DNA from: Enterobacteriaceae bacterium UBA7338
Lineage (GTDB): Bacteria; Pseudomonadota; Gammaproteobacteria; Enterobacterales; Enterobacteriaceae
Assembly (NCBI GenBank): GCA_002480085.1
Contig: DKPJ01000016.1
Location: 62,001-126,000 of the forward strand
Length of the DNA stretch: 64,000 nt
Reading direction: 5' to 3'
In this document: positions 9,082 to 16,981 of the stretch, piece by piece
Layout: every line of letters starts with the position of its first letter
Position numbering within the stretch: the stretch's first letter is position 1
The notes under the pieces: generated by a model
Told to the model about the DNA's origin: nothing
Seen by the model: the letters and a program-made list of their open reading frames with translations, nothing else
Database searches by the model: none
Position numbers and translations under genes: made by a program

Positions 9082-9945
9082 ATGAGCAAAAAACGCTACG
9101 GCTTAGCGATAACTGCATTGATTAATTTATCTTTTTTATTGGCCGGCTGCGTGTCTAGCGATCCGCGGATAAGGGCAAATGAGATAGCAGCACGAGCTAG
9201 CCTGCTCAGAGAAAATTTACAAACCAAACCATTTTTAATTGCCACGTGGAGCCGGATTGCCCCCCCGGTTAACACCTTACGCGTCTACATTGAGGGAGAT
9301 GGTTTTGCGTGGAAGAGCCGTACGCAGGCATCAGACGATCCAACCCCGCATAATCCAACGGGGCTTATGCTGGCCGCCGCTGATGGTAGTGAAAACGTGC
9401 TCTATCTTGCCCGGCCCTGTCAGTTCATTGGGCCGCCTTTACCCGCCAGCTGCAACGTAAACTGGTGGACGAGCGATCGCTTTTCACCTGTTGTTATTGA
9501 CGCGATGGATGATGCGCTCAGCCAGGTTGTGCAGCGCTATCCGGGCGTGCAGCTTGAGCTAATAGGGTATTCTGGCGGGGGTAATATTGCCGCATTGCTG
9601 GCGGCCCGCCGTAATGATGTAGGCTCACTGCGTACCGTTGCAGGCAATCTTGACGTGGCATATGTCAATGCGCTGCATCACGTCACGGCAATGCCTGACG
9701 CGGTCAGCGCTATCGACAGGGCTTCCATGCTATCTGCGCTGCCGCAGATCCATTTCAGCGGGGGGACAGATAAAACCGTTCCGCCCGCCGTTGCCCAGCG
9801 TTTTCAGCGGGCCGTGGGGGGACGCTGCGTTCAGATTGATATTGTCAGCGGCATGGAACACGGATCGGACTGGGCGGCAATCTGGTCCCAGCTGCTGACG
9901 AAGGCGTTGACTCCGGCAGGGGATCACTCCTCGTGCGTGCTGTAG
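9082..9945 (+). CDS. Alpha/beta-hydrolase-fold lipoprotein
   Basis: A 287-residue protein with an N-terminal lipoprotein signal (hydrophobic stretch then LLAGC, Cys at about 22), so probably anchored in the envelope. The rest has an alpha/beta-hydrolase pattern: nucleophile elbow GYSGGG (Ser), an acid in GGTDKTVPP (Asp) and a late histidine in SGMEHGSDW, a complete Ser-Asp-His triad in the right order. The substrate is unknown; esterase or lipase activity is inferred from the fold. The 3' end overlaps the end of the convergent membrane-protein gene by 22 bp. An AGGGG sits very close to the ATG; GGGAG further upstream may be the real Shine-Dalgarno. Confidence 0.75.
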   Translation: MSKKRYGLAITALINLSFLLAGCVSSDPRIRANEIAARASLLRENLQTKPFLIATWSRIAPPVNTLRVYIEGDGFAWKSRTQASDDPTPHNPTGLMLAAADGSENVLYLARPCQFIGPPLPASCNVNWWTSDRFSPVVIDAMDDALSQVVQRYPGVQLELIGYSGGGNIAALLAARRNDVGSLRTVAGNLDVAYVNALHHVTAMPDAVSAIDRASMLSALPQIHFSGGTDKTVPPAVAQRFQRAVGGRCVQIDIVSGMEHGSDWAAIWSQLLTKALTPAGDHSSCVL

Positions 9946-11600
9946 CCGAAATCAAACCCGCCCAGCACGGTTTCCCGCAGATATTGATTCATTGGATAGC
10001 TGTAGCTCTGCCCTATGCTGACTGCGTGAACAATGCGTAATAGCGACTCGCCGCGCAGGAAGAGAGGCTCATCGGTAATCGTAATTTCAGCCCCTTGCAG
10101 CGCGTCTTTTAAATTCTGATAGGCCGGTGAGACGGTGATGGTGTTATTCATACAGCTAAACATCACCAGCAAGGCTGAAATTAAGGCCACCGGGAAAACC
10201 AGCGGATGGCGATTAATCAGGCGCACGGAACGCGAAGATTTTCTGCGTAACATGTTGGCCGTCAGGGGTACGAGCACTAAATAGAGCAGCTTTGCCAGAT
10301 GGGTAAGCGCGCCAACCAGCGAGAAGATCAACGCTACAGGCGGCACGATAACCGCGCGTGCGGCATCTTCTCCCTGCTTTTCATTCTCCCCGCCAATGCT
10401 GTAGCTGCGTAACGACGCTTGCAGCTTGGGTAGCTGCTGTTTTACCGCCTCATTAAGGTGGGCTGTCTGAAGCTCAAGGGCAAACAGCTTTAACCCATCG
10501 TTTAAGGGGTACTCTTCACGCACAAGCGTACCTGCCGGCAGCAGCAATTTTTCGCGAAGGGATTTTTGTACGACGTCCTGGCGGAAAAATACGCCCCAGT
10601 TGAGTCGTTTAGGGATGGCCACACCGTTGAAGACGACGGTCCGCTGGGCGAGATAACGCTGTCTGACCGTTTTCGCGACGGCCGCATCAAAACCCGCCCG
10701 ATCGGACGGGGACCAGTTATTGGCTACGGGTACGCCCTGGCTGCGAACGTTATTCCGGACGCTGGCATAGTAGCGCCGGGGAACATTCCAGCTTCTTAAC
10801 CCTTTAGCGCGCAGGGAACGTTCATAGCGCTGCCAGGCTCTCTCCTGCTCAAGCTGGGTCGTTACGCTGAGATCCATCTCATCGTTATAGTAGGCAACGT
10901 ACTGTTTGTGGATCGCTTCCCGCGCCTGGAGCCAGGCCTTGTAAAAGCCGAGCACACCGCCCTCTCTGGCGCTGATGCTGTCGCGCAAGTTCTGTTCCGC
11001 ACCGCTTTTTAGCAGCGCATGATAGCGGTCAACGGAGCTGAGCAGGATCGGCAGCATGGCCAGAAAAGCCTTGCCTGATGGACTGGTCCAGGTCTGAACC
11101 TGACCACCGTGGCTATCGAGCGGAATGCCCTCCAGCGTCTGGTGTCCATCAATGAGCGACTGCTGGTAGAGCTGCGCCAGGAGCGACATCTGACGAAATT
11201 CACCCGTGCTGTTAGCGACCTGGCGTTCAATAAACCACTCTACGGCATGCCAGGTTACTGCGCCGGTGAGCAGGCAGAGGCAAAGTACCGCGCTTACGCT
11301 TCCCTTCGCCGACAGAGAGATGTTTTTCTTCTTCAGCCTGGCGATGCCCACGAGAGCAAACTGTAATACCAGCAGCGCCGCAGCGATGGCGGTTAATGCT
11401 CTGCCATACCGCTCCATGTTGTGGACTTCTTCAGCCGTTGAAATGCTGCCTACCAGATCCAGCAGACGGGAGTTAAACGCCAGCTCACAAATGAGATAGG
11501 TCAGGGTAATGCCCAGCACCATCCAGTTTTGCCAGGCGGGAAGAGGGGAGCGTTTGATCTCGTCTTGCGTCCCTCTATCCCCCAAAGTCCGATCCGTCAT
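9924..11600 (-). CDS. Unrecognised polytopic inner-membrane protein
   Basis: A 558-residue protein not assigned to a family. It has three predicted membrane segments near the N-terminus (about residues 27-45, 68-88 and 102-122). A long hydrophilic, Gln/Arg-rich helical region (about 125-420) follows, probably on one side of the membrane. Two or three more hydrophobic segments lie around 425-490, with a short tail. The start codon overlaps the end of the upstream lipoprotein gene by 4 nt (ATGA-type junction at 11597-11600), indicating translational coupling. No ATPase, protease or transporter motif is visible. An envelope role together with the lipoprotein is inferred from the operon only. Confidence 0.7.
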   Translation of the reverse strand: MTDRTLGDRGTQDEIKRSPLPAWQNWMVLGITLTYLICELAFNSRLLDLVGSISTAEEVHNMERYGRALTAIAAALLVLQFALVGIARLKKKNISLSAKGSVSAVLCLCLLTGAVTWHAVEWFIERQVANSTGEFRQMSLLAQLYQQSLIDGHQTLEGIPLDSHGGQVQTWTSPSGKAFLAMLPILLSSVDRYHALLKSGAEQNLRDSISAREGGVLGFYKAWLQAREAIHKQYVAYYNDEMDLSVTTQLEQERAWQRYERSLRAKGLRSWNVPRRYYASVRNNVRSQGVPVANNWSPSDRAGFDAAVAKTVRQRYLAQRTVVFNGVAIPKRLNWGVFFRQDVVQKSLREKLLLPAGTLVREEYPLNDGLKLFALELQTAHLNEAVKQQLPKLQASLRSYSIGGENEKQGEDAARAVIVPPVALIFSLVGALTHLAKLLYLVLVPLTANMLRRKSSRSVRLINRHPLVFPVALISALLVMFSCMNNTITVSPAYQNLKDALQGAEITITDEPLFLRGESLLRIVHAVSIGQSYSYPMNQYLRETVLGGFDFGYSTHEE

Positions 11601-12337
11601 GACTTAAGCTCCAGGCTTGTCTGGCGGGTCTTTGTCGGCTGGTAAATTTCAGTAGGCAGGGAGTTATCCAGCGCTGGCTGCACCACCTTAGGCGGTAGCG
11701 GTTCCGCTGCTTTTACCTGGGTGCGTTTGATCGTTTTAGCTGATGATTGAGCTGTGGATTTACGCGCCGATCGCGCTTTATGACTACTGTTAGTTTGAAC
11801 GGTCTTTGCGTGCTGGACCGGTAGCCGGCGGTGGTAAACCTCGCCATGCTGCCAGTTAAACTGTTCAACGTAATTGTCGAACTTAAAATTCATTTGCAGC
11901 TTATCTGCGCTGGCCGTCACGTCCGGCCCAACATCGCAGATGCCGGTAAAGGCCCACTCCTGGGAACGCGTATTTTGCAGATCGACCAGGCGATACTGTG
12001 CCGGGCAGGAGGGGGTGGCCACTTTCAGCAGCAGCAAAGTATGCCCTTCAATATGGTATTGATTGATGATCCTTACCCAGCTAACGCCTTCCAGCGGACG
12101 CTCAATCATCAGGTTGCTCCACTTCAGGCTGTAGCGGCCATTCAGCTCCCTGAGCGCACCTGTCGATCCATCAGCCAGCGTAAACTGACCTACTTCGTTC
12201 CCCAGCACGCTTGCCAGATCGGGGTTAAAAAGTATCTTACCGTTTTTATCGTAACGGACAGAGCAACCGTTTAACGCCAGCGCTAACGACAGAACCACTA
12301 GCGTTTGCAGGATGATGTTGTGAGGGGACACGCGCAT
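11597..12337 (-). CDS. Putative lipoprotein with basic C-terminal region
   Basis: A 246-residue protein with a lipoprotein signal (LALALNGC, Cys at about 25). A globular middle with three Cys follows, and then a Lys/Arg/Ser/Thr-rich, low-complexity stretch (about residues 175-215, e.g. SSHKARSARKSTAQSSAKT) before a Pro-containing tail. Position +2 after the Cys is Ser, consistent with outer-membrane sorting. It is first in a two-gene operon with the overlapping membrane-protein gene. The basic segment could contact peptidoglycan or LPS, but this is inference. I do not recognise the family. Confidence 0.65.
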   Translation of the reverse strand: MRVSPHNIILQTLVVLSLALALNGCSVRYDKNGKILFNPDLASVLGNEVGQFTLADGSTGALRELNGRYSLKWSNLMIERPLEGVSWVRIINQYHIEGHTLLLLKVATPSCPAQYRLVDLQNTRSQEWAFTGICDVGPDVTASADKLQMNFKFDNYVEQFNWQHGEVYHRRLPVQHAKTVQTNSSHKARSARKSTAQSSAKTIKRTQVKAAEPLPPKVVQPALDNSLPTEIYQPTKTRQTSLELKS

Positions 12338-12375
12338 CGCTTAATTCCAAATATGTTCGTGGGTTTTATCAATGC

Positions 12376-12410
12376 AAAAAAGTTATCAATGATGACATTG
12401 ATAACTTTTT
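12376..12410 (-). terminator. Perfect hairpin terminator after the DUF4870-like gene
   Basis: AAAAAGTTATCAATG and CATTGATAACTTTTT form a perfect 15-bp stem with a 4-nt loop and flanking A/T runs, so it can terminate in either direction. It lies 22 bp past the stop of the minus-strand gene ending at 12433. Confidence 0.8.
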
Positions 12411-12432
12411 AAAGAGGGTGCTCGTAATAGCA

Positions 12433-12780
12433 TTATGCTTTCGGCAGTTTGCCTTCGCCAAGACGTGTCATACCTTTAATAATTTTGATTAACGACCAGA
12501 TAAACCAGACGATACCAATAATCATCCCGATGACAAATACCCATGTCAGCGCTGCGACAATCATAACGACGAAGCTGATCCAGAACAGTTTGATCAGGTA
12601 GTTAAAGTGCTCTTTTTCAAAAGGATTAGCGCTGGAGCGATTAACATAGGCCATGATCACGCCAACGAGCGCCGCTAACCCGCCGGTGAAGTAGCTGACG
12701 ATAAACAGAATATAAATAATTCTGATAGTTGTGACTTTTGAATTTTCGGCGACCGCTGGGTTTTGCAGCTGTTCAGACAT
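12433..12780 (-). CDS. DUF4870/Tic20-like small membrane protein
   Basis: A 115-residue protein with a short polar N-terminus and three to four membrane segments (IIYILFIVSYFTGGLAALVG, then FWISFVVMIVAALTW and IIGIVWFIWSLI). The pattern, including NPFEKEHFNYLIKLFWI between segments, is that of the DUF4870 family of bacterial membrane proteins of unknown function. It is monocistronic, with its own terminator. Start: ATG at 12780. Confidence 0.7.
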   Translation of the reverse strand: MSEQLQNPAVAENSKVTTIRIIYILFIVSYFTGGLAALVGVIMAYVNRSSANPFEKEHFNYLIKLFWISFVVMIVAALTWVFVIGMIIGIVWFIWSLIKIIKGMTRLGEGKLPKA

Positions 12781-13142
12781 AGAATATACTCATAATTTTA
12801 GTTAAGGTGTAAAAATTGCTGGTGCATTACTGCCTTGCAATAGCTGGAGATCGCTACTGTTTATTCAGGCCAGTAATAAAAGAAAAATTTATTACAAATG
12901 AGAATTTGCAGGGAATTTAACATTTTTACATCATTCGTCAATATCTATTTTTTGTAGTTTTCTGTAGGGGCCGTCCTTTTAATAAGCCTCACGGGAAATA
13001 CAACTACCATATATGGTGATGAAATTTGGCGGCAGGGAAATAGCGCAGGGGAATGACTCTTGTCATATTAATGAAATGGGCTATTGCCGAAATGCTGCTT
13101 ACGTATGGCGCAACATTCCGGCACAGCATTAGTCCGGTTATT
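12781..13142. other. Intergenic region without recognised gene
   Basis: About 360 bp, AT-rich. It contains the promoter region of the minus-strand DUF4870-like gene and the downstream end of the cold-shock-domain gene. No convincing gene, repeat or RNA is seen; the short plus-strand open frame at 13053 has no supporting features. Confidence 0.5.
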
Positions 13143-13625
13143 TTAGACCTTAAGCATTTTCACCGTGGCATCGATATCTATCTCATCTTCCGAGAAGATA
13201 AGCGTGGTGCCCTGGAAGGTGGTGATCGCCAGCTTTTTCAGCGAGCGCATTTCACCCGGCTTGATGTCTGACTTCGGTCGGATGCTATTCATCAGGATAC
13301 CCACCGACAGCACCGGATTCTCTTTATCGATACCCGCATCCGCAGGGACTTCCTCACTGTAAACCACGTAAGACTTGATCGAGGTGAGCTTAAGACGCTC
13401 GCCCGCGATATAGATGTATTTGCTTTCCGGGGCAACCTTTACCGCATAGGCTGACAAGCCCTTGTTATTGGTGGTGGGTTCAAACGTCACCGCCGCATCT
13501 TTCTTGATCAGCTCAGGGTTGGCGACCTTAATCACATGAAAATAACGGTTATCCCCGTTCTCATCTTTGATAAATCCGAAGCCTTTATCTTTAAACCACG
13601 TTGTGATCGTTCCGTTCATCGCCAT
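13143..13625 (-). CDS. Cold-shock-domain protein with extra C-terminal domain
   Basis: A 160-residue protein. Residues 1-65 form a cold-shock/OB-fold domain with an RNP1-like KGFGFI and an RNP2-like YFHV motif, implying single-stranded nucleic-acid binding. Residues 66-160 form a separate domain that I do not recognise (charged, beta-rich). Classical CspA proteins are only about 70 residues, so this is a longer variant, perhaps a regulator. It is apparently monocistronic. Confidence 0.7.
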   Translation of the reverse strand: MAMNGTITTWFKDKGFGFIKDENGDNRYFHVIKVANPELIKKDAAVTFEPTTNNKGLSAYAVKVAPESKYIYIAGERLKLTSIKSYVVYSEEVPADAGIDKENPVLSVGILMNSIRPKSDIKPGEMRSLKKLAITTFQGTTLIFSEDEIDIDATVKMLKV

Positions 13626-13714
13626 TACCGCCTGATTAATCGTTTATCTACTCAATTTTTGCAGCGCGCAGTGTAAAGCACAATGCCTGCGCAGACTACG
13701 TCTTTGAACAGATG

Positions 13715-13960
13715 CTACTCATTACCCCATCGATTCAGGAACTCTGCGATCTCATCGATACGTTCTGCATCAATGCTCGCTTCGAGGGCCATCTCGCGCT
13801 GCGCCTCTTCGCTGATCTCTTCGTTATTCATTAAGCGGGTGATCAGCAGCTCGAAATAGCGCGCCAGGGCGTCACGCTCGGCCTCGCCTACGGGCCTGGC
13901 GGCTTCCGTCGCGTACTCATCCGCAATGTCATAATACTTCAGGGGTGTTTCATTACTCAT
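13715..13960 (-). CDS. ymjA: YmjA family protein (DUF2543)
   Basis: An 81-residue acidic protein nearly identical in plan to E. coli YmjA, also 81 residues: PLKYYDIADEYATE at the N-terminus, LLITRLMNNEEISEEAQ in the middle and RIDEIAEFLNRWGNE at the end. The function is unknown. In E. coli ymjA lies elsewhere on the chromosome, so its position here is a rearrangement relative to E. coli. Start: ATG at 13960, preceded by GGAGACGCC. Confidence 0.85.
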   Translation of the reverse strand: MSNETPLKYYDIADEYATEAARPVGEAERDALARYFELLITRLMNNEEISEEAQREMALEASIDAERIDEIAEFLNRWGNE

Positions 13961-14007
13961 AAGGCGTCTCCAGAGCTTAAGCCTGCATCAGTTGCTCTAT
14001 AAACTAT

Positions 14008-14041
14008 AACGCCTCGCATGCCGTAAAGCACGCGAGGCGTT
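14008..14041 (-). terminator. GC-rich hairpin after the monooxygenase gene
   Basis: AACGCCTCGC / GCGAGGCGTT perfect 10-bp stem with a 14-nt loop, between the stop of the minus-strand monooxygenase gene (14064) and ymjA. The T-run is better on the plus strand (TTTTGC), so the direction is uncertain. Confidence 0.6.
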
Positions 14042-14063
14042 TTGCACTGCCAGCTGAGGGGTT

Positions 14064-15089
14064 TTAATCGCGCCAGCCCATCGCCGGAGCCACGTGTTTC
14101 AAAATGGACTCGATAACATGCGCGTTATAGTCCACGCCCAGCTGATTTGGTACGGTCAGCAACAGGGTATCCGCTTCGGCGATCGCTTCGTCCTGCTTCA
14201 GCTGCTCGATCAGTTTGTCAGGCTCTGCGGCATAGCTGCGCCCGAAGATCGCCCGCGTTTTCTCATCGAGGAAACCGATGCTGTCGCTTTCGTTACGGCT
14301 TGAACCGAAGTACATCCGGTCGCGCTGGTCCATCAGGGCAAAGATGCTGCGGCTAACCGAGACGCGTGGCGTACGGGTATGGCCTGCTTCGGCCCAGGCG
14401 TCGCGATAGGCACGGATCTGTTTTGCCTGCTGAATATGGAACGGCTCGCCTGTTTCATCATCCTTCAGCGTCGAGCTTTGCAGGTTCATGCCCAGCTTTG
14501 CAGCCCATACCGCGGTGGCATTCGAACCGGCACCCCACCAGATACGATCCCGCAGGCCTTCGGCGTGCGGCTCAAGGCGCAGCAGACCCGGCGGGTTCGG
14601 AAACATCGGCTGTGGATTCGGTTTGGCAAAGCCTTCGCCACGCAGCACGTCCAGCAGCACCTTGGTGTGGCGGCGCGCCATATCCGACTCGTTTTCCCCT
14701 TCGGAGGGGGCGTAACCAAAGTAGCGCCAGCCATCGATCACCTGCTCCGGAGAGCCACGGCTGATGCCCAGCTGCAAACGACCGCCGGAGATCAGATCCG
14801 CCGCACCGGCATCTTCTGCCATATACATCGGGTTCTCATAGCGCATGTCGATCACGCCGGTACCGATTTCGATACTCTTCGTTTTCGCGCCTATGGCGGC
14901 CAGCAGAGGGAAGGGTGAAGCAAGCTGGCGGGCAAAGTGGTGCACCCTGAACCAGGCGCCATCCGCACCCAGCTCTTCGGCGGCAACGGCCAGATCGATG
15001 GATTGCAGCAGCGCGTCAGCGGCCGAACGGGTTCCAGACTGCGGCGACGGCGTCCAGTGACCAAATGACAAAAATCCGATCTTTTTCAT
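14064..15089 (-). CDS. Luciferase-like (LLM class) flavin-dependent oxidoreductase
   Basis: A 341-residue TIM-barrel monooxygenase of the bacterial luciferase-like family, starting MKKIGFLSFGHWTPSP. It shows the family signatures near HHFARQLASPFPLLAAIGAK, IEIGTGVIDMRYENPMYMAE and LISGGRLQLGISRGSP. These enzymes use reduced FMN, usually supplied by a partner reductase, to oxidise small organic substrates. The substrate here is unknown. It is divergent from the DJ-1/PfpI gene, with 214 bp of shared promoter region, which suggests co-regulation, perhaps under oxidative or electrophile stress (inference). Confidence 0.85.
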   Translation of the reverse strand: MKKIGFLSFGHWTPSPQSGTRSAADALLQSIDLAVAAEELGADGAWFRVHHFARQLASPFPLLAAIGAKTKSIEIGTGVIDMRYENPMYMAEDAGAADLISGGRLQLGISRGSPEQVIDGWRYFGYAPSEGENESDMARRHTKVLLDVLRGEGFAKPNPQPMFPNPPGLLRLEPHAEGLRDRIWWGAGSNATAVWAAKLGMNLQSSTLKDDETGEPFHIQQAKQIRAYRDAWAEAGHTRTPRVSVSRSIFALMDQRDRMYFGSSRNESDSIGFLDEKTRAIFGRSYAAEPDKLIEQLKQDEAIAEADTLLLTVPNQLGVDYNAHVIESILKHVAPAMGWRD

Positions 15090-15303
15090 GGCGTTTATCC
15101 TGACTTCAGAGAAATAGGCGACAGGCCGAAGCCTGCTTTCGATACGCCTACTCTACGCGTTACATTGTGAGAATAAATGCCATTTGTTTAACGGAATTGG
15201 TCAAATAAATTGATGTAGCAGAGGGAGGGGTATCGACGTTAACCCGGCTTTTATATACGACCAGGCTAGTATTAATAGCAAAGTGATAAATCGGAGAATG
15301 ATA

Positions 15304-15984
15304 ATGAAAGTATTAATGGTCCTGACCTCTCACGACACCTTGGGCAATACCGGTCGTAAAACGGGTTTCTGGTTAGAAGAGCTGGCTGCACCTTATTACG
15401 CCTTTAAAGACGCTGGCGCAGAAATCGTGTTGGCCTCGCCAAAAGGTGGTAAGCCACCGCTGGATCCGAAAAGCAATGAGCCGGATGCGCAAACTGAATT
15501 GACGCACCGCTTTGAAGCTGATGCTGATGCTATGACTCAGCTGGCGAATACCGTCCGCCTGGATAGCGTATCGCAGGCAGATTTCGACACGGTGTTCTAT
15601 CCGGGCGGGCATGGCCCACTGTGGGATCTGGCGGAAGATAAGCACTCCATTGCGCTGATCGAATCCTTCATTGCTGCTGGCAAGCATGTTGCGTTGGTCT
15701 GCCATGCCCCGGGCGTACTGCGCCACGTTAAAGCACCTGAAGGCAAACCACTGGTCGAGGGACGCAAAGTCACCGGCTTCACAAATACAGAAGAGGAGGC
15801 GGTAGGCTTGACTGACGTGGTGCCGTTCCTGGTTGAGGACGAGCTGATAGCGAAAGGGGGGATCTATTCTAAAGGTGAGGATTGGAGTTCCTATGTGGTG
15901 ACTGACGGCCTGTTGATTACCGGTCAGAACCCGGGCTCGTCGGCGGCAACCGCTGAGCAGCTGCTGAAACAGCTTGCCGTATAG
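15304..15984 (+). CDS. DJ-1/PfpI family protein (Hsp31-like class I glutamine amidotransferase fold)
   Basis: A 226-residue protein. The start is set at the ATG at 15304 because GGAG at 15293-15296 sits 7 nt before it; in-frame ATGs at 15283 and 15298 are not as well placed. The nucleophile elbow LVCHAPG puts the catalytic Cys at residue 133 with His134 beside it, and an upstream Glu (FWLEE) matches the DJ-1 acid. Length and the N-terminal HDTLGNTGRKTGFW pattern place it with the Hsp31-like subgroup of glyoxalase III, deglycase or chaperone proteins. Activity on methylglyoxal is likely but not provable here. Confidence 0.85.
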   Translation: MKVLMVLTSHDTLGNTGRKTGFWLEELAAPYYAFKDAGAEIVLASPKGGKPPLDPKSNEPDAQTELTHRFEADADAMTQLANTVRLDSVSQADFDTVFYPGGHGPLWDLAEDKHSIALIESFIAAGKHVALVCHAPGVLRHVKAPEGKPLVEGRKVTGFTNTEEEAVGLTDVVPFLVEDELIAKGGIYSKGEDWSSYVVTDGLLITGQNPGSSAATAEQLLKQLAV

Positions 15985-16041
15985 AAAATCACGCGTCAGA
16001 TGTTATGCACCTCCCAGGAGGTCCGCTCTTCAACACGAAAA

Positions 16042-16064
16042 AACCCTCGCCAATGGTGAGGGTT
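16042..16064. terminator. Hairpin between the DJ-1/PfpI and cat genes
   Basis: AACCCTC / GAGGGTT stem with a short loop, about 58 bp after the plus-strand stop. The uninterrupted T-run is on the minus-strand side, so as drawn it would terminate minus-strand transcripts better, although no minus-strand gene ends here. Confidence 0.5.
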
Positions 16065-16245
16065 AAAACACTCTACTTTTAGTATCTGATATACTCACTG
16101 TTTTAGATTCCCTTCCCTCTTGCATAAGAATGCGCTACTCTCAAAAATGCGCTCTCTACCAGAACGGGTTGGGCCATATATGTTTTTTAACACACAAAAA
16201 CTTAGAATAACATCTGATAGATAATTTATAATCAAAGGTTAAAAA

Positions 16246-16923
16246 ATGAAAAAAACAGCCCCGGAATATACGCCTGTTGACATGTCTCGTTGGGCAAGGA
16301 AGGAGCATTTTGAGGTATTTCAGTCGTTTGCTCAATGTACTTTTAACCAAACCGTGCTTCTGGATATTACCGCGCTGTTAAAGCATATAAAGCAGGCCGG
16401 CTGGAAATTTTACCCTACTATTATCTTCCTACTTTCTAAAGTCGTAAACAGTCATGCGGAGTTCCGCATGGCCATAAAAAATAATGAGCTTGTTATATGG
16501 AATGAAATTCATCCAAGCTACACGATTTTCCATAAAGAAACGGAGACGTTCTCTTCATTATGGAGTCACTATGATGGCAACATCCATCACTTCCAAAAAA
16601 CGTATTCGGAAGACACCGCACAGTATGGTGATAACCTCTCCTATTGGCCTAAGGCGGAATCTCGTGAAAATATATTTTTCATATCCGCTATTCCTTGGGT
16701 AAGCTTTACCAGTTTTAATACCAATGTTGCTCATATGCAGAACTTTTTCTCCCCCATGTTCACTCTTGGAAAATACTACAACCAAGGTGAAAAAATATTA
16801 TTGCCTCTCGCCGTTCTGGTACATCATTCCGTGTGCGATGGTTTCCATGTGGCAAGACTGATCAATGAGTTACAAGAGATTTGCGATGATATAGTGCACC
16901 TTTCAGAGGCACACAATTTTTGA
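16246..16923 (+). CDS. cat: Type A chloramphenicol O-acetyltransferase
   Basis: A 225-residue protein clearly homologous to CatA enzymes (about 219 residues): RKEHFEVFQSFAQCTFNQT near the N-terminus, ETFSSLW, PWVSFTSF with the transition-state Ser, and HHSVCDGFH with the catalytic His194. It transfers acetyl from acetyl-CoA to chloramphenicol as a trimer. All active-site residues are intact, so it should be functional. It is AT-rich compared with the core genes, has no integron or insertion sequence next to it, and differs at many positions from the CatI sequence I recall, which suggests an intrinsic chromosomal gene rather than a recent resistance cassette. Expression level is unknown. Confidence 0.9.
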   Translation: MKKTAPEYTPVDMSRWARKEHFEVFQSFAQCTFNQTVLLDITALLKHIKQAGWKFYPTIIFLLSKVVNSHAEFRMAIKNNELVIWNEIHPSYTIFHKETETFSSLWSHYDGNIHHFQKTYSEDTAQYGDNLSYWPKAESRENIFFISAIPWVSFTSFNTNVAHMQNFFSPMFTLGKYYNQGEKILLPLAVLVHHSVCDGFHVARLINELQEICDDIVHLSEAHNF

Positions 16924-16981
16924 TGCACCAGAACTCTTTAAAACCTCATCTTATAGAGCAGGCAGGAAACCTATTTTTCCG

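Noticed and set aside
16156..16350. Small minus-strand frame overlapping the cat start
   Set aside because: Considered because of the leftward-pointing hairpin at 16042, but it lacks a ribosome-binding site and recognisable features.
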